From Halobacteria archaeon HArc-gm2 (GTDB lineage: Archaea; Halobacteriota; Halobacteria; Halobacteriales; Haloarculaceae), in assembly GCA_025517465.1 (NCBI GenBank), contig JAOPKE010000001.1:744001-808000 (forward strand): a DNA stretch of 64,000 nt, given 5' to 3'. Each line of letters starts with the position of its first letter. The stretch's first letter is position 1. The position numbers and the translations under genes were made by a program. Below are positions 16,648-25,080 of this stretch, piece after piece. Under the pieces are notes generated by a model that was given only the letters and a program-made list of their open reading frames with translations, was not told the origin of the DNA and searched no databases.

Positions 16648-17643
16648 ATGACCGAGGAGGACGCGGACGACGCGGCAGAGGGGCTCACCTACGCCGAGAC
16701 GGGCGTCGACATCGACGCCAGCGAGGCGGCGACGGCCGCGCTTATCGGCGCCGCGGGCGAGTTCGAAGGTGACTACGCCGGACTCGTCGACATCGGCGAG
16801 CAGTACCTCGCGCTCGCGACGGACGGCGTCGGGACGAAACTCCTCGTCGCCGAAGCCGTCGACGACTACTCCACCATCGGCATCGACTGCATGGCGATGA
16901 ACGTCAACGACCTGATCGCCGCCGGCGTCGAACCGGTCGCTTTCGTCGACTACCTCGCCGTAGAGGAGCCAGACGACGACGAGGCCGAACAGATAGGCGC
17001 CGGGCTCCGGGAGGGCGCGAAACGGGCGGGCGTCGCGCTGGTCGGCGGCGAGACGGCCGTCATGCCGGACGTGATCAAGGGCCTCGACATCGCGGGCACG
17101 TGCGCGGGACTCGCCCCCAAGGACGCCGTCTTCCCCGGCGAGGCCGAGGTGGGCGACGTTCTCGTCGGCTGGCCGTCCTCGGGCATTCACTCGAACGGGC
17201 TCACCCTCGCCAGGGAGGCGGCGACCCGGAATCACGAGTACGGCGACCCCTTCCCGCACGACGAGAGCCAGACCATCGCCGAGGCGCTCCTGACGCCGAC
17301 GCGCATCTACGCGGAGGTACTGGAACCGCTCCGTGAACACGACGCGAACGCCGCGGCCCACGTCACGGGCGGTGGCTGGACGAACCTGACGCGGATGGGC
17401 GAGTTCCGGTACGAAATCGACGACCCGTTCGACGCCCAGCCCGTCTTCGAGTTCGTCCAGTCGGCGGGCGACGTCAGTGACGAAGAGATGCACCGGACGT
17501 TCAACATGGGGACCGGATTCGTCGCGGCGCTCCCGGAAGCGGCAGCCGATGCGGTCGTCGACGCCACCGAGGACGGCAGGAGAATCGGTCAAGTTTCCGA
17601 CGGTGACGGGACCGTCAGTGTGCGAGGACTAGATCTGAACTGA
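16648..17643 (+). CDS. purM: Phosphoribosylformylglycinamidine cyclo-ligase (AIR synthetase)
   Basis: A 331-residue PurM protein. It shows LTYAETGVDIDAS, LALATDGVGTKLLVAE, GIDCMAMNVNDLIAAGVEPVAFVDYLA, GGETAVMPD, GWPSSGIHSNG and HVTGGGWTNL in the family order, covering the ATP and FGAM binding regions. It converts FGAM to aminoimidazole ribotide in purine synthesis, using ATP. An in-frame TTG at 16621 would add nine residues; the ATG at 16648 fits better because GAGCCCTTTTGCC, a likely TATA region, lies about 30 bp before it. It appears monocistronic. Confidence 0.96.
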   Translation: MTEEDADDAAEGLTYAETGVDIDASEAATAALIGAAGEFEGDYAGLVDIGEQYLALATDGVGTKLLVAEAVDDYSTIGIDCMAMNVNDLIAAGVEPVAFVDYLAVEEPDDDEAEQIGAGLREGAKRAGVALVGGETAVMPDVIKGLDIAGTCAGLAPKDAVFPGEAEVGDVLVGWPSSGIHSNGLTLAREAATRNHEYGDPFPHDESQTIAEALLTPTRIYAEVLEPLREHDANAAAHVTGGGWTNLTRMGEFRYEIDDPFDAQPVFEFVQSAGDVSDEEMHRTFNMGTGFVAALPEAAADAVVDATEDGRRIGQVSDGDGTVSVRGLDLN

Positions 17644-17656
17644 AAATCGGGGCTCG

Positions 17657-17809
17657 TTACTCGCCAGTGGTCGCGTCACTCTTTTCCGCAATGCGAAGCT
17701 GCAGCGCTTCCCGAAGGTGGTATCGCGCCTCGTCGTCGTCGGAGGCCCGAAGCGCCGCCTGCAGCTGACGTTCGATCGGGTCTTCACGTTCCTGCAATTC
17801 AGGGGTCAT
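17657..17809 (-). CDS. Small conserved-type hypothetical protein (50 aa)
   Basis: An ATG at 17809 opens 50 codons ending in TAA at 17657. The product begins MTPELQEREDPIERQLQAAL and continues RASDDDEARYHLREALQLRIAEKSDATTGE. It is charged, predicted as two amphipathic helices, with haloarchaeal-style acidity and third-position GC. It converges on purM with 13 bp between stops. The frame fits the space well, but no function can be assigned. Confidence 0.6.
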   Translation of the reverse strand: MTPELQEREDPIERQLQAALRASDDDEARYHLREALQLRIAEKSDATTGE

Positions 17810-17868
17810 CGAATCGGTCGACGACCCGGTCGAATAAATACAGCGGTCACCGTTTACCGCGTTAATCG

Positions 17869-18411
17869 CTAACTAACGCGGGCAGCGATGTCGGCTTCGG
17901 TGATGATGCCGACGGTCTCACCGCTCTCGACGACCAGCACTGCGGCGTTGTGATTGAGGTAGGCGTCGATTTCGTCGATAGTCGCGGTGGGCTCGACGAG
18001 TGCGATGGACTCGTGCATGACGTCCGCGACCGGGAGGTCGCCGACGTTGTCGCCCGTCCGCTGGCGGATGTCGTTGTTGCCGATGAGCCCCTGTGGCATT
18101 CCGTCCCTGACCACCGGGACCTGTGAGTACCCGCGCTCGTCCATCAGCTGTTTCGTCTCGTGGACGGAATCGTCGGGAGCGACGCTGACGACGGGGGCGT
18201 GCATGAGGTCCGAGGCGCGCAGAATGCCACCCTCTGCCTCTTCGAGCGCGTTGACGATGCGACGGAGCGTGGAGAGCCGCGGATCGACGTCTCCGCCCTC
18301 GATTCGTGCTATCAACGGCTGGGAGACGTCGGCGCGCTCGGCGAGTTCGCTCTGCGTGAGCTCCAGTTCGGTCCGTCGCTCCCGCAGATCCTCGGGCGTC
18401 GGCAAATCCAT
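17869..18411 (-). CDS. XRE-type HTH regulator with paired CBS domains
   Basis: A 180-residue protein. Residues 1-60 form an XRE/Cro helix-turn-helix (RTELELTQSELAERADVSQPLIARIEGGDVDPRLSTLRRIVNAL). Two CBS motifs follow, at about 68-120 (DLMHAPVVSVAPDDSVHETKQLM) and about 125-178 (VADVMHESIALVEPTATIDEI, ending TVGIITEADIAARVS). CBS pairs usually sense adenine nucleotides or related ligands, so this is probably a DNA-binding protein tuned by cell energy or purine status. It lies just beyond purM, but there is no direct evidence that it controls purine genes. Confidence 0.9.
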   Translation of the reverse strand: MDLPTPEDLRERRTELELTQSELAERADVSQPLIARIEGGDVDPRLSTLRRIVNALEEAEGGILRASDLMHAPVVSVAPDDSVHETKQLMDERGYSQVPVVRDGMPQGLIGNNDIRQRTGDNVGDLPVADVMHESIALVEPTATIDEIDAYLNHNAAVLVVESGETVGIITEADIAARVS

Positions 18412-18503
18412 ACAGAGTAATAACTACAGGTAATACAAAAAGCCATCGGCACTGGCAGCCCAGACGCCTCGCCCCGTGGCGAGCATCTGTCTGCACGTCG
18501 GCC

Positions 18504-18875
18504 TCAGGAGTCGGGTTCGACCTCGGCCTCGTCGCCCTCGAACTCGATGGTCTCGACGACCTTGAGCGGGACGTCCCGCAGCGACCCGCCGATCTCGCTC
18601 TTGGCGATGCGCTGGGCGTGTTCCGTCGACTCGGCGTTGAAGATCTTGATCTCCAGGACCAGTCCGACGAGCGCCGTGTCGGCGGCAATGAAGGCCGAGT
18701 CGAACGGCTCCCCACAGGCGGGACAGCCGGTCGCGCCGACCTCGACTTCGACGTACTCCATGTCCGACTGGTTGAGCCGCTTGCCCGCTTCGCTCACGGC
18801 GACACCGATCGCGTCGTCGATGTCTTCGACGTCACGGACCAACCAGGCTGCTTCCATCGCGACCAGATAGTTCAT
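18504..18875 (-). CDS. UPF0212 (DUF555) family protein
   Basis: A 123-residue protein beginning MNYLVAMEAAWLVRDVEDIDDAIGVAVSEAGKRLN, with a CPACGEPFD motif at about 52-60 and AFIAADTALVGLVLEIKIFNAES. This is the typical archaeal UPF0212/DUF555 sequence, conserved across euryarchaea and of unknown function. The CPAC pair may bind metal. The length and start are normal for the family. Confidence 0.92.
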   Translation of the reverse strand: MNYLVAMEAAWLVRDVEDIDDAIGVAVSEAGKRLNQSDMEYVEVEVGATGCPACGEPFDSAFIAADTALVGLVLEIKIFNAESTEHAQRIAKSEIGGSLRDVPLKVVETIEFEGDEAEVEPDS

Positions 18876-19148
18876 ACCACAACGTGCACGGTCCGTCTAC
18901 TCTATTGTTTTGATCCCGGTCCGCGCACGTCATCGTCTCCTTCGCCATAAGTTATGGAAATGGCGGGCGACTCCAACTCCGGTATTACCGCTTCGGAGCC
19001 AGCGCCGGGACTTTGAAACAGCCCGAGTTCGTTCAAACCGCAGATGTCGTGTTTGACGGCCTCAAACTGTGTTTCACAGCCGAATCGCCTCTGGAGGCCC
19101 GTTGCAAACACTTATGTAGTGGAACTCCCCCAGAAGGTAGCGAAGGCG

Positions 19149-19322
19149 ATGGAATCCCGACTGTACCAACTCGGCGTGTTCGCACTGTACCAACTCAGCG
19201 TGCTACTCGGCATCTTCCTGTTGCCGGTCGCACTGGCCGCCCAGAAACTGGGCGTCCCGCTCCCACTGCACAGAGTACTCAACCGGCTCGACGAGGCATA
19301 CGACCACGCGACGCCGAACTAG
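19149..19322 (+). CDS. Small membrane-associated hypothetical protein upstream of psmB
   Basis: A 57-residue protein beginning MESRLYQLGVFALYQLSVLLG and continuing IFLLPVALAAQKLGVPLPLHRVLNRLDEAYDHATPN. It has one membrane helix followed by a short cytosolic tail. The ATG at 19149 starts the hydrophobic segment after two charged residues; longer in-frame starts add poorly conserved-looking sequence. Similar short proteins near proteasome genes are familiar from haloarchaea, but no role is known. It ends 91 bp before psmB, which has its own TATA-like sequence. Confidence 0.65.
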   Translation: MESRLYQLGVFALYQLSVLLGIFLLPVALAAQKLGVPLPLHRVLNRLDEAYDHATPN

Positions 19323-19379
19323 GTGCCGACACAGCCGACCGGCAGTCCCCACCTGGCGGCCACAGCTACCCGAACGAAT

Positions 19380-19413
19380 GCTTTTATCAGCACTGGAGTG
19401 ATAGGTGAGTCCA
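19380..19413 (+). promoter_or_regulatory. psmB promoter
   Basis: GCTTTTATCAGC at 19380-19391 places a TATA-like core about 30 bp before the psmB ATG at 19414, the usual spacing for a leaderless or short-leader archaeal transcript. Confidence 0.45.
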
Positions 19414-20139
19414 ATGCGTGACCCAGAGCCTGGGGCCAACTTCGCCGACGACCCCCTGAACCGAGACCGGTTCCAGCAGGACCCCTACGAGCCCGAACTG
19501 GGCTCACTCCCCGACGCGAGCGACCGCGACGAGGAGTCCGTCAACAAGACGGGGACGACGACCATCGGGATCACCACCACCGACGGCGTCGTCGTCGCGA
19601 CGGACCAGCGCGCTTCGCTCGGCGGTCGGTTCGTCTCGAACAAGAACGTCCAGAAAGTCGAGCAGATCCACCCGACTGCGGCACTGACGCTCGTGGGGAG
19701 CGTCGGCGGCGCCCAGTCGTTCATCCGGACGCTCCGTGCCGAAGTCGACCTCTACGAGGCCCGGCGCGGTGCGAACATGAGCATCAGCGCCCTCGCGACG
19801 CTGGCCGGGAACTTCGCCCGCGGTGGTCCCTTCTTCGCCATCAATCCGATTCTCGGCGGCATCGACGACGAGGGCCACCACGTCTACAGCATCGACCCCG
19901 CCGGTGGCGTCATGGAAGACGACTACACCGTCACCGGATCCGGCCTCACCGTCGCGTACGGGACGCTCGAGAGCCTCTACGAAGCGGACATGAGCAACGA
20001 GGAAGCGAAGGAAGTCGCCGCCGCAGCCATCAACGCCGCCGCCGAGCGCGACACCGGCTCCGGCAACGGCGTCTACCTCGCCGACGTCACCGACGAGGGC
20101 GTCGACATCCAGAGCTACGAGTTCGACGAACTCCTGTAA
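19414..20139 (+). CDS. psmB: Proteasome subunit beta
   Basis: A 241-residue precursor of the catalytic 20S proteasome subunit. A 47-residue acidic propeptide ends NKTG. Self-cleavage would expose Thr48 (TTTIGITTTDGVVVATDQRASLG), the N-terminal nucleophile, with the conserved Asp and Lys residues (TDQR, FVSNKNVQK) following. GSGLTVAYGTLE near the C-terminus is also characteristic. The subunit forms the inner rings of the proteasome that degrades unfolded or tagged proteins in the cytosol. ATG 19414 is preferred over codons upstream because of the propeptide start MRDPEPG and the TATA spacing. Confidence 0.97.
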   Translation: MRDPEPGANFADDPLNRDRFQQDPYEPELGSLPDASDRDEESVNKTGTTTIGITTTDGVVVATDQRASLGGRFVSNKNVQKVEQIHPTAALTLVGSVGGAQSFIRTLRAEVDLYEARRGANMSISALATLAGNFARGGPFFAINPILGGIDDEGHHVYSIDPAGGVMEDDYTVTGSGLTVAYGTLESLYEADMSNEEAKEVAAAAINAAAERDTGSGNGVYLADVTDEGVDIQSYEFDELL

Positions 20140-20251
20140 CCGGATCAGTCCCCCGTCGTTCGTTTTCGCCGCTATCTCGAACCCGCCTGAGCGGTGGGCT
20201 CGCACGGCCGTGACCGCCATCGACAAGTAGTCCCCTGCCGAGGACTGGGAT

Positions 20252-21589
20252 ATGACACTGTTCGGGACGGCGGGGATCCGCGGCACCGTCGACGACAAGG
20301 TGACGCCCGAACTGGCCCTCGCCGTCGGTCAGGCCGTCGGGGCCGACGGCGACGTGTGCGTCGTGGGCTACGACGGCCGGGAGACGAGTCCCGCGCTCGC
20401 GGCGGCCGTCGAGGCCGGCGTCGAGAGCGCGGGAGGGTCCGTCTTCCGCGCGGGCCAGGTGCCGACGCCGACGCTCGCGTTCGCGTCGCGCGGTCGACGC
20501 GGTGTGATGGTCACTGCGAGTCACAATCCGGCCCGCGACAACGGGATCAAACTGTTCGTCGACGGCACGGAGTACGACAGCGACGCCGAACGACGAATCG
20601 AGGACCGGGTCGCCAGTGGCGCAGACACCGCTTCGTGGGACGAATGGACCTCACCCCGGTCGATTTCGCCGCTCTCGAACTACCGCGAGGCCGTCGCCAC
20701 GTACGCCGAAACCCACGGTGCGACGTCGACCGGCCTCACCGTGGCCGTCGACTGCGGGAACGGGATGGCCGGCCTCGCCACCCCGCAGGTGCTCCGGCGA
20801 CTCGGTGCTGACGTCCGGGCGCTGGAAGCCAACGTCGACGGGACCTTCCCGGCACGGGAGAGCAAGCCGACGCCGGAGAGCCTCGAAGCCCTTCGCGAGT
20901 TCGTGGCCGGCACCGACTCCGACCTGGGCATCGGACACGACGGCGACGCGGACCGCATCGTCGTCGTCGCCGCGGACGGGTCGGTCGTTCACGAGGACAC
21001 CATCGTCGCTATCCTGGCCGAACACTACGTCCGTGAGTCGACCGAAGCCGATCCGGTCGTCGTCACGACGCCCAACGCCTCCGCCAGGATCGACGAGCGC
21101 GTCCGCGAAGCCGGTGGCGACGTCGAGCGGGTCCGTCTCGGTGCGCTACACGAGGGAATCGCCCGGGCGACCGGCCCGGTCGTGTTCGCCGCCGAGCCGT
21201 GGAAACACATCCACACGAGTTTCGGACCGTGGATCGACGGCGTGGCGAGCGCGGCAGTACTCACACAGCTCGTCGCCGACCGTGGCCTAGCCGACCTCCG
21301 GGGCCCCATCACCGAGCGCCCGTACCGTAAGGTGAGCATTGACTGTCCGGACGACGCGAAAGAAGCGGTGATGGCTACCCTCCAGTCGTCGCTCCCGGAC
21401 CGGTTCCCCGACGCGACCGTGGACACCGACTACGGCGTTCGCCTGGAGCTGCCCGACGGTTCGTGGACGCTCGTTCGACCCTCCGGCACGGAGGCGTACG
21501 TCCGCGTCTACGCCGAGAGCGACGACGTCGACGACCTCGTGTCGGCCGTCGTCGCCGACGTCGAGGACGCCGTCGAAGCCGAGTCCTAG
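20252..21589 (+). CDS. Phosphomannomutase/phosphoglucosamine mutase family enzyme
   Basis: A 445-residue alpha-D-phosphohexomutase. It shows FGTAGIRG at 4-11, the phosphoserine loop TASHNPARDNGIK with the catalytic Ser90, the metal-binding loop GHDGDADRIVVVA in the middle and the phosphate-binding RPSGTEAYVRVYAES at the C-terminus. All four domains are complete. The reaction interconverts hexose-1- and hexose-6-phosphates (mannose, glucose or glucosamine; not decidable by eye), feeding nucleotide-sugar synthesis and so possibly the glycosylation locus. No co-transcription with neighbours is evident. Confidence 0.92.
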   Translation: MTLFGTAGIRGTVDDKVTPELALAVGQAVGADGDVCVVGYDGRETSPALAAAVEAGVESAGGSVFRAGQVPTPTLAFASRGRRGVMVTASHNPARDNGIKLFVDGTEYDSDAERRIEDRVASGADTASWDEWTSPRSISPLSNYREAVATYAETHGATSTGLTVAVDCGNGMAGLATPQVLRRLGADVRALEANVDGTFPARESKPTPESLEALREFVAGTDSDLGIGHDGDADRIVVVAADGSVVHEDTIVAILAEHYVRESTEADPVVVTTPNASARIDERVREAGGDVERVRLGALHEGIARATGPVVFAAEPWKHIHTSFGPWIDGVASAAVLTQLVADRGLADLRGPITERPYRKVSIDCPDDAKEAVMATLQSSLPDRFPDATVDTDYGVRLELPDGSWTLVRPSGTEAYVRVYAESDDVDDLVSAVVADVEDAVEAES

Positions 21590-21679
21590 ACCGTCGGCGA
21601 GGCCGAATCGTAGCCAGTCGTCGCCGCCGAACCGTCGCGCGTCGGTGGCTATTTGGGCGTCCCCGTCGACCCACAGTCC

Positions 21680-22069
21680 ATGGATTCACTGGTCGAGGCC
21701 GCCCGGGAGGCGACCGAGTCGTCCTACGCTCCCTACTCCGAGTACTACGTCGGCGCCGCACTCGAGACTGCCGACGGCACCGTCTTCACGGGCTGTAACA
21801 TCGAGAACGCGAACTACAGCAACAGCCTCCACGCCGAAGAGGTCGCCATCGGCAGCGCCGTCCGCGCCGGCCACCAGGAGTTCGCCAGAATCGCCGTCAG
21901 CACGGCTGCCCGCGACGGCCAGACCCCTTGTGGGATGTGCCGCCAGACGCTCACCGAATTCTGTGACGAGGACTTCCCGGTGGTCTGCGACGAGGGCGAC
22001 GACGAGACGACCGAGTACCGCCTCGGCGACCTCTTGCCCGCCACCATCAGCAGGGAGGACCTCGCATAA
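21680..22069 (+). CDS. cdd: Cytidine deaminase
   Basis: A 129-residue homotetrameric-type cytidine deaminase. SYAPYSEYYVGAAL precedes GCNIENANYSNSLHAEEVAI, in which His51 and Glu53 replace the more usual Cys-Ala-Glu while keeping a zinc ligand and the catalytic Glu. PCGMCRQ (Cys84, Cys87) gives the other two zinc ligands. It deaminates cytidine and deoxycytidine to uridine. The ATG at 21680 begins the conserved helix. The stop lies 2 bp before the uridine phosphorylase-like gene, so the pair forms a pyrimidine-salvage operon. Confidence 0.95.
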   Translation: MDSLVEAAREATESSYAPYSEYYVGAALETADGTVFTGCNIENANYSNSLHAEEVAIGSAVRAGHQEFARIAVSTAARDGQTPCGMCRQTLTEFCDEDFPVVCDEGDDETTEYRLGDLLPATISREDLA

Positions 22070-22071
22070 CG

Positions 22072-22932
22072 ATGGCCGGTGACGGTCCAGACGAGACGGT
22101 AGACGACGAGCAGCCCAGCGAAGATCCGAGCGAAGGCGGGGAGCAATATCACCTGGCGGTCGGCCCCGGCGACGTCGCCGAGAGCGTGCTCCTCCCGGGG
22201 AACCCCGAACGGGTCGAGAAGGTCGTCGAGTCGTGGGACGACCACGACGTCGTCGCCGAACACCGCGAGTACCGTACGGCGACCGGCACCTACGACGGGA
22301 CGCCCATCTCCGTCACCTCGACCGGAATCGGCTCCCCGTCGGCCGGTATCGCTGTCGAGGAACTGGCCCGCGTCGACGCCGAATCCCTCATCCGGGTAGG
22401 GTCGTGTGGCGCCATCCGAGAGGAGGCGAACGTCGGCGACCTGGTCATCTCCACCGGCGCTGTCCGCCAGGAGGGGACCAGCAAGGAGTACGTCCGCGAG
22501 GACTACCCCGCGACGGCGGACTACCGCGTGGTCTCGGCGCTGGTCGCGGCGGCGGAGGAACTTGGCTACGACTACCACCTCGGCGTCACCTGTAGCACCG
22601 ACAGCTTCTACGCCGGCCAGTCCCGGCCCGGCTTCGACGGGTTCGAAGCCCGCGACAGCGACGAGAAGATCGAGGAACTCCGTCAGGCGGGCGTCCTCAA
22701 CTTCGAGATGGAGGCCGCAGCCATCCTGACGCTGGCATCTCTCTACGGACTGCGCGCCGGCGCGGTCTGTACGGTCTACGCCAATCGAGTGACCGGTGAG
22801 TTCCGCACCGAGGGCGAGCGAAAGGCCGCGAAGACCGCGAGTCTCGCGGTGAAGTTCCTTGCCGAGATGGACGACGTCGTCGAAGAAACCGGCGCGAACC
22901 GTTGGCACGCCGGGCTGTCCATCGAGCGGTAG
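22072..22932 (+). CDS. Nucleoside (probably uridine) phosphorylase
   Basis: A 286-residue member of the PNP/UDP family. After an acidic 24-residue extension it shows YHLAVGPGDVAESVLLPGNPERV, GSCGAI, and near the C-terminus VLNFEMEAAAILTLASLYGLRAGAVCTVYANR, with the substrate-binding MEAA. It cleaves a nucleoside with phosphate to base and ribose-1-phosphate. Pairing with cytidine deaminase, 2 bp upstream, favours uridine as substrate: cytidine is deaminated, then uridine is split. A role for the ribose-1-phosphate in an archaeal nucleoside-degradation route is possible but inferred. Confidence 0.9.
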   Translation: MAGDGPDETVDDEQPSEDPSEGGEQYHLAVGPGDVAESVLLPGNPERVEKVVESWDDHDVVAEHREYRTATGTYDGTPISVTSTGIGSPSAGIAVEELARVDAESLIRVGSCGAIREEANVGDLVISTGAVRQEGTSKEYVREDYPATADYRVVSALVAAAEELGYDYHLGVTCSTDSFYAGQSRPGFDGFEARDSDEKIEELRQAGVLNFEMEAAAILTLASLYGLRAGAVCTVYANRVTGEFRTEGERKAAKTASLAVKFLAEMDDVVEETGANRWHAGLSIER

Positions 22933-23152
22933 TCGAGAGCAGAGAGATAGCGTTGAGCATACCGCGCGACCAGCGGGAGCGCGGTTCGCCGTCAGAGCAA
23001 AGCTCTGACGAGCTCGCGTTCGCGGTGCTCACGCGAATCACTTCACGCGAACGCAGTGAGCGTGAAGGAAGTTTTTAGCGTAGATTTTTACGAGGAGTGG
23101 TGCCCGCAAGCCGCCGGAGGCGGCTGAGGACACCCGACGAAGTAAAAAGGTA
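22933..23152. repeat. Convergent spacer filled with hairpins
   Basis: The spacer between the phosphorylase gene and the NADH dehydrogenase gene contains five inverted repeats. They are: 22961-22985 (7-bp stem, 11-nt loop GACCAGCGGGA); 22991-23009 (8-bp stem, AAA loop); 23014-23036 (6-bp stem whose loop on the minus strand is GAGCACCGCGA); 23041-23067 (8-bp stem, loop GAACGCAGTGA, followed by TTTTT at 23072-23076); and 23109-23125 (7-bp stem, GGA loop). Two of the loops fit GARCNNNGYGA, as in the 57-bp array near 56 kb, and the first deviates slightly. Confidence 0.85.
23041..23076 (+). terminator. Hairpin plus T-run, likely terminator of the cdd-phosphorylase operon
   Basis: An 8-bp stem (CTTCACGC/GCGTGAAG) with an 11-nt loop is followed 5 bases later by TTTTT, about 110 bp after the phosphorylase stop. 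Archaeal termination depends mainly on the T-run, so the hairpin may be incidental. Confidence 0.45.
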
Positions 23153-24328
23153 CTACATCTCCGGCCACGCCTTCACGGCGCGGCGCGGGCCGGTGATGGA
23201 GTTGATCCACTTGGCGGCGATGGCCTTCTTCAGCGATTCGGCCATGAAGCCGCCGAAGGTGCCGATGGGCGCGCCGACGCCCATGAAGGAGACGTCGTGA
23301 GCGACGGCGGTGTCGCCGATGGAGACGACCGTCCCCATGTCGTTGTGGGTCCACGTCCGGAGTGGGCGACCGCGGATGGCGCGGGCGAGGTTCTCGCCGG
23401 CGACCTCGGCTGCCTGCCAGGCGGCCTGTGCCGTCGGAGGCGCGGGATTTTCGCCCGGCTGGTCGACGAGCGCGCAGTCGCCGATGGCGAAGATTTGCTC
23501 GTTCGTCGTCTGGAAGTCCTGCTCGGCGTTGATGCGGTGGGAGCGCTCGTCCTTGTCGACGTCGACGTCGTGGATGGCCTCGCGGCCGGTGATGCCGCCG
23601 GTCCAGATCAGTTCGTCGTAGGCCAGTTCGTCGTCGTCGCCGATGTAGACAGTGTCCTCGTCGACTTCGCCGATGAACTCGCCGCACATGATGTTGATGT
23701 CGCGCTCGAGGAGGCGCTTGCGGATAGCGCCCTGGAGTTCCGGGTCGCCGTTGGGCATGACCTCGTCCAGGCCCTCGACGAGGTGAATTTCGATGGGCGC
23801 CCGGTGTTCGTCCCGGTACTTGGCTATCTCGCCGGCCGTCTGGATACCGGAGAGGCCGGCACCGCCGACGACCATCTGGGCAGGGTCGCTCTGGGTCGCG
23901 TCACGGGCCGCGTCGGCGACCGCGTCGTGGATGCCGAGGGCGTCGTCGAGGCTCTTGAGCGTGTGGGCGTACTCTTCGAGCCCCTCGATGCCGAAGAAGG
24001 CCGTCCGGGAGCCGATGGCGACGAGGAGGTAGTCGAACTCGACGGTGGCGTCGTCGGCCAGTTCGACCACGCGCTCGTCGGCGTCGACGTCGACCACTTC
24101 GCCCTGCCGGAACGTCGTCCCGGGGGACTTGATCGCCTCGACGGGGACTGTCACGTGTTCCTCGACGGACGGATCACGGATACAGCGGTGCGATTCGTGG
24201 AGAACTAGATGGTAGTCGGTGTCAGAGATCCAGGTGACGTCGGCTTCCCCGTCCAGTTGTGCCTCGAGGCTCTTGATAGCGCCCGCGCCGGCATACCCTG
24301 CGCCGAGGACGACGACCTTCTCAGTCAT
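23153..24328 (-). CDS. ndh: FAD-dependent NADH dehydrogenase, type II
   Basis: A 391-residue two-dinucleotide-fold flavoprotein. VVVLGAGYAGAGAIKSL at 4-20 binds FAD. A second glycine-rich site (MVVGGAGLSGIQTAGEIA) binds NADH. FAIGDCALVDQPG near residue 300 is the C-terminal FAD motif. The C-terminal part (MAESLKKAIAAKWINSITGPRRAVKAW) is amphipathic and would hold the protein on the membrane. It oxidises NADH and reduces menaquinone without pumping protons. The gene converges with the nucleoside phosphorylase gene and appears to be transcribed alone. Confidence 0.92.
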   Translation of the reverse strand: MTEKVVVLGAGYAGAGAIKSLEAQLDGEADVTWISDTDYHLVLHESHRCIRDPSVEEHVTVPVEAIKSPGTTFRQGEVVDVDADERVVELADDATVEFDYLLVAIGSRTAFFGIEGLEEYAHTLKSLDDALGIHDAVADAARDATQSDPAQMVVGGAGLSGIQTAGEIAKYRDEHRAPIEIHLVEGLDEVMPNGDPELQGAIRKRLLERDINIMCGEFIGEVDEDTVYIGDDDELAYDELIWTGGITGREAIHDVDVDKDERSHRINAEQDFQTTNEQIFAIGDCALVDQPGENPAPPTAQAAWQAAEVAGENLARAIRGRPLRTWTHNDMGTVVSIGDTAVAHDVSFMGVGAPIGTFGGFMAESLKKAIAAKWINSITGPRRAVKAWPEM

Positions 24329-24525
24329 ACACCGCTAGCTGGGAATTGAAAGGATACAAATGCTTTGAAAGAGCCGTGCTTGCCGCCGTTTGTCTCGATC
24401 ATTCATAACGAATGCCTGCTCGGCGTTCGTCGTCGGAACTCGCGAAATCCATCGAGACAGGAGCGACCGGAGAACGTCGAGAGGTCGGAGAAGAACGAGT
24501 CGAACGGAGAGAAAGAGTGATACAG

Positions 24526-25059
24526 CTAGTGTTCCGGTTCGCCGGCTGGGGCGCGCATATCGTCGATAGTGAGCACGAGTTTGTTGCTCGTGTCGTCTTT
24601 CCCGGCGAGCGTACCGATGATCTGGAGCTTCGAGAGCGGCGTGGGACCGACTGTGATGGTGTCGCCCTCGTGGTAGTCCGCGATGGACCCCTGGAGCTGA
24701 ATCTCTGCGCGGCACTGCTCGGGGTGGTGGACGCTCGTCAGGTCGATTTCCTCGACGGTGGCGTCGGGCTGGGTCTCGCCGTTGTGCTGGAGGGGGACGT
24801 GGGCCGCGTCGTCCATGTCCTGAATCTGTAGCGCGTCGTAGGCGTTAGCGGTCGGCTTGTAGCCGCCCTTCGGGCCGGGGACGCCCTCGACGAGCTGGAG
24901 GGCTTTCAGGCTCTGCATCTGGTTCCGGATCGTCCCGGGATTCCGGTCGACCTTGTCCGCGATGTCCTCCCCCTTGACCGCGCTCTCGCTCTCCTTGTAC
25001 AGGTTTACGAGTTCCTGGAGAATGTTCTTTTGACTGGGCGTCAATTCGATCGATGACAT
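24526..25059 (-). CDS. Winged-helix (Rrf2/TrmB-like) regulator with C-terminal domain
   Basis: A 177-residue protein. The N-terminal HTH reads MSSIELTPSQKNILQELVNLY, then AVKGEDIADKVDRNPGTIRNQMQSLKALQLVEGVPGPKGGYKPT, as in haloarchaeal regulators usually called Rrf2-like. The C-terminal half (TVEEIDLTSVHHPEQCRAEIQLQG and DTITVGPTPLSKLQIIGTLAG) looks like a small beta-barrel ligand or protein-interaction domain. A perfect 10-bp palindrome lies at 25071-25080 between its TATA-like box and its start, which fits autoregulation. Target genes and ligand are unknown. The gene lies on the same strand as ndh, 197 bp upstream of it. Confidence 0.83.
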   Translation of the reverse strand: MSSIELTPSQKNILQELVNLYKESESAVKGEDIADKVDRNPGTIRNQMQSLKALQLVEGVPGPKGGYKPTANAYDALQIQDMDDAAHVPLQHNGETQPDATVEEIDLTSVHHPEQCRAEIQLQGSIADYHEGDTITVGPTPLSKLQIIGTLAGKDDTSNKLVLTIDDMRAPAGEPEH

Positions 25060-25070
25060 AACGGAAGGTT

Positions 25071-25080
25071 CGGTATACCG
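25071..25080. promoter_or_regulatory. Perfect palindrome in the regulator's promoter
   Basis: CGGTATACCG is a perfect 10-bp palindrome 12 bp upstream of the regulator's ATG (25059), just downstream of the minus-strand TATA-like TTTAAGG at 25083-25089. A dimer bound here would block initiation, so it is a candidate autoregulatory operator. Confidence 0.5.
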
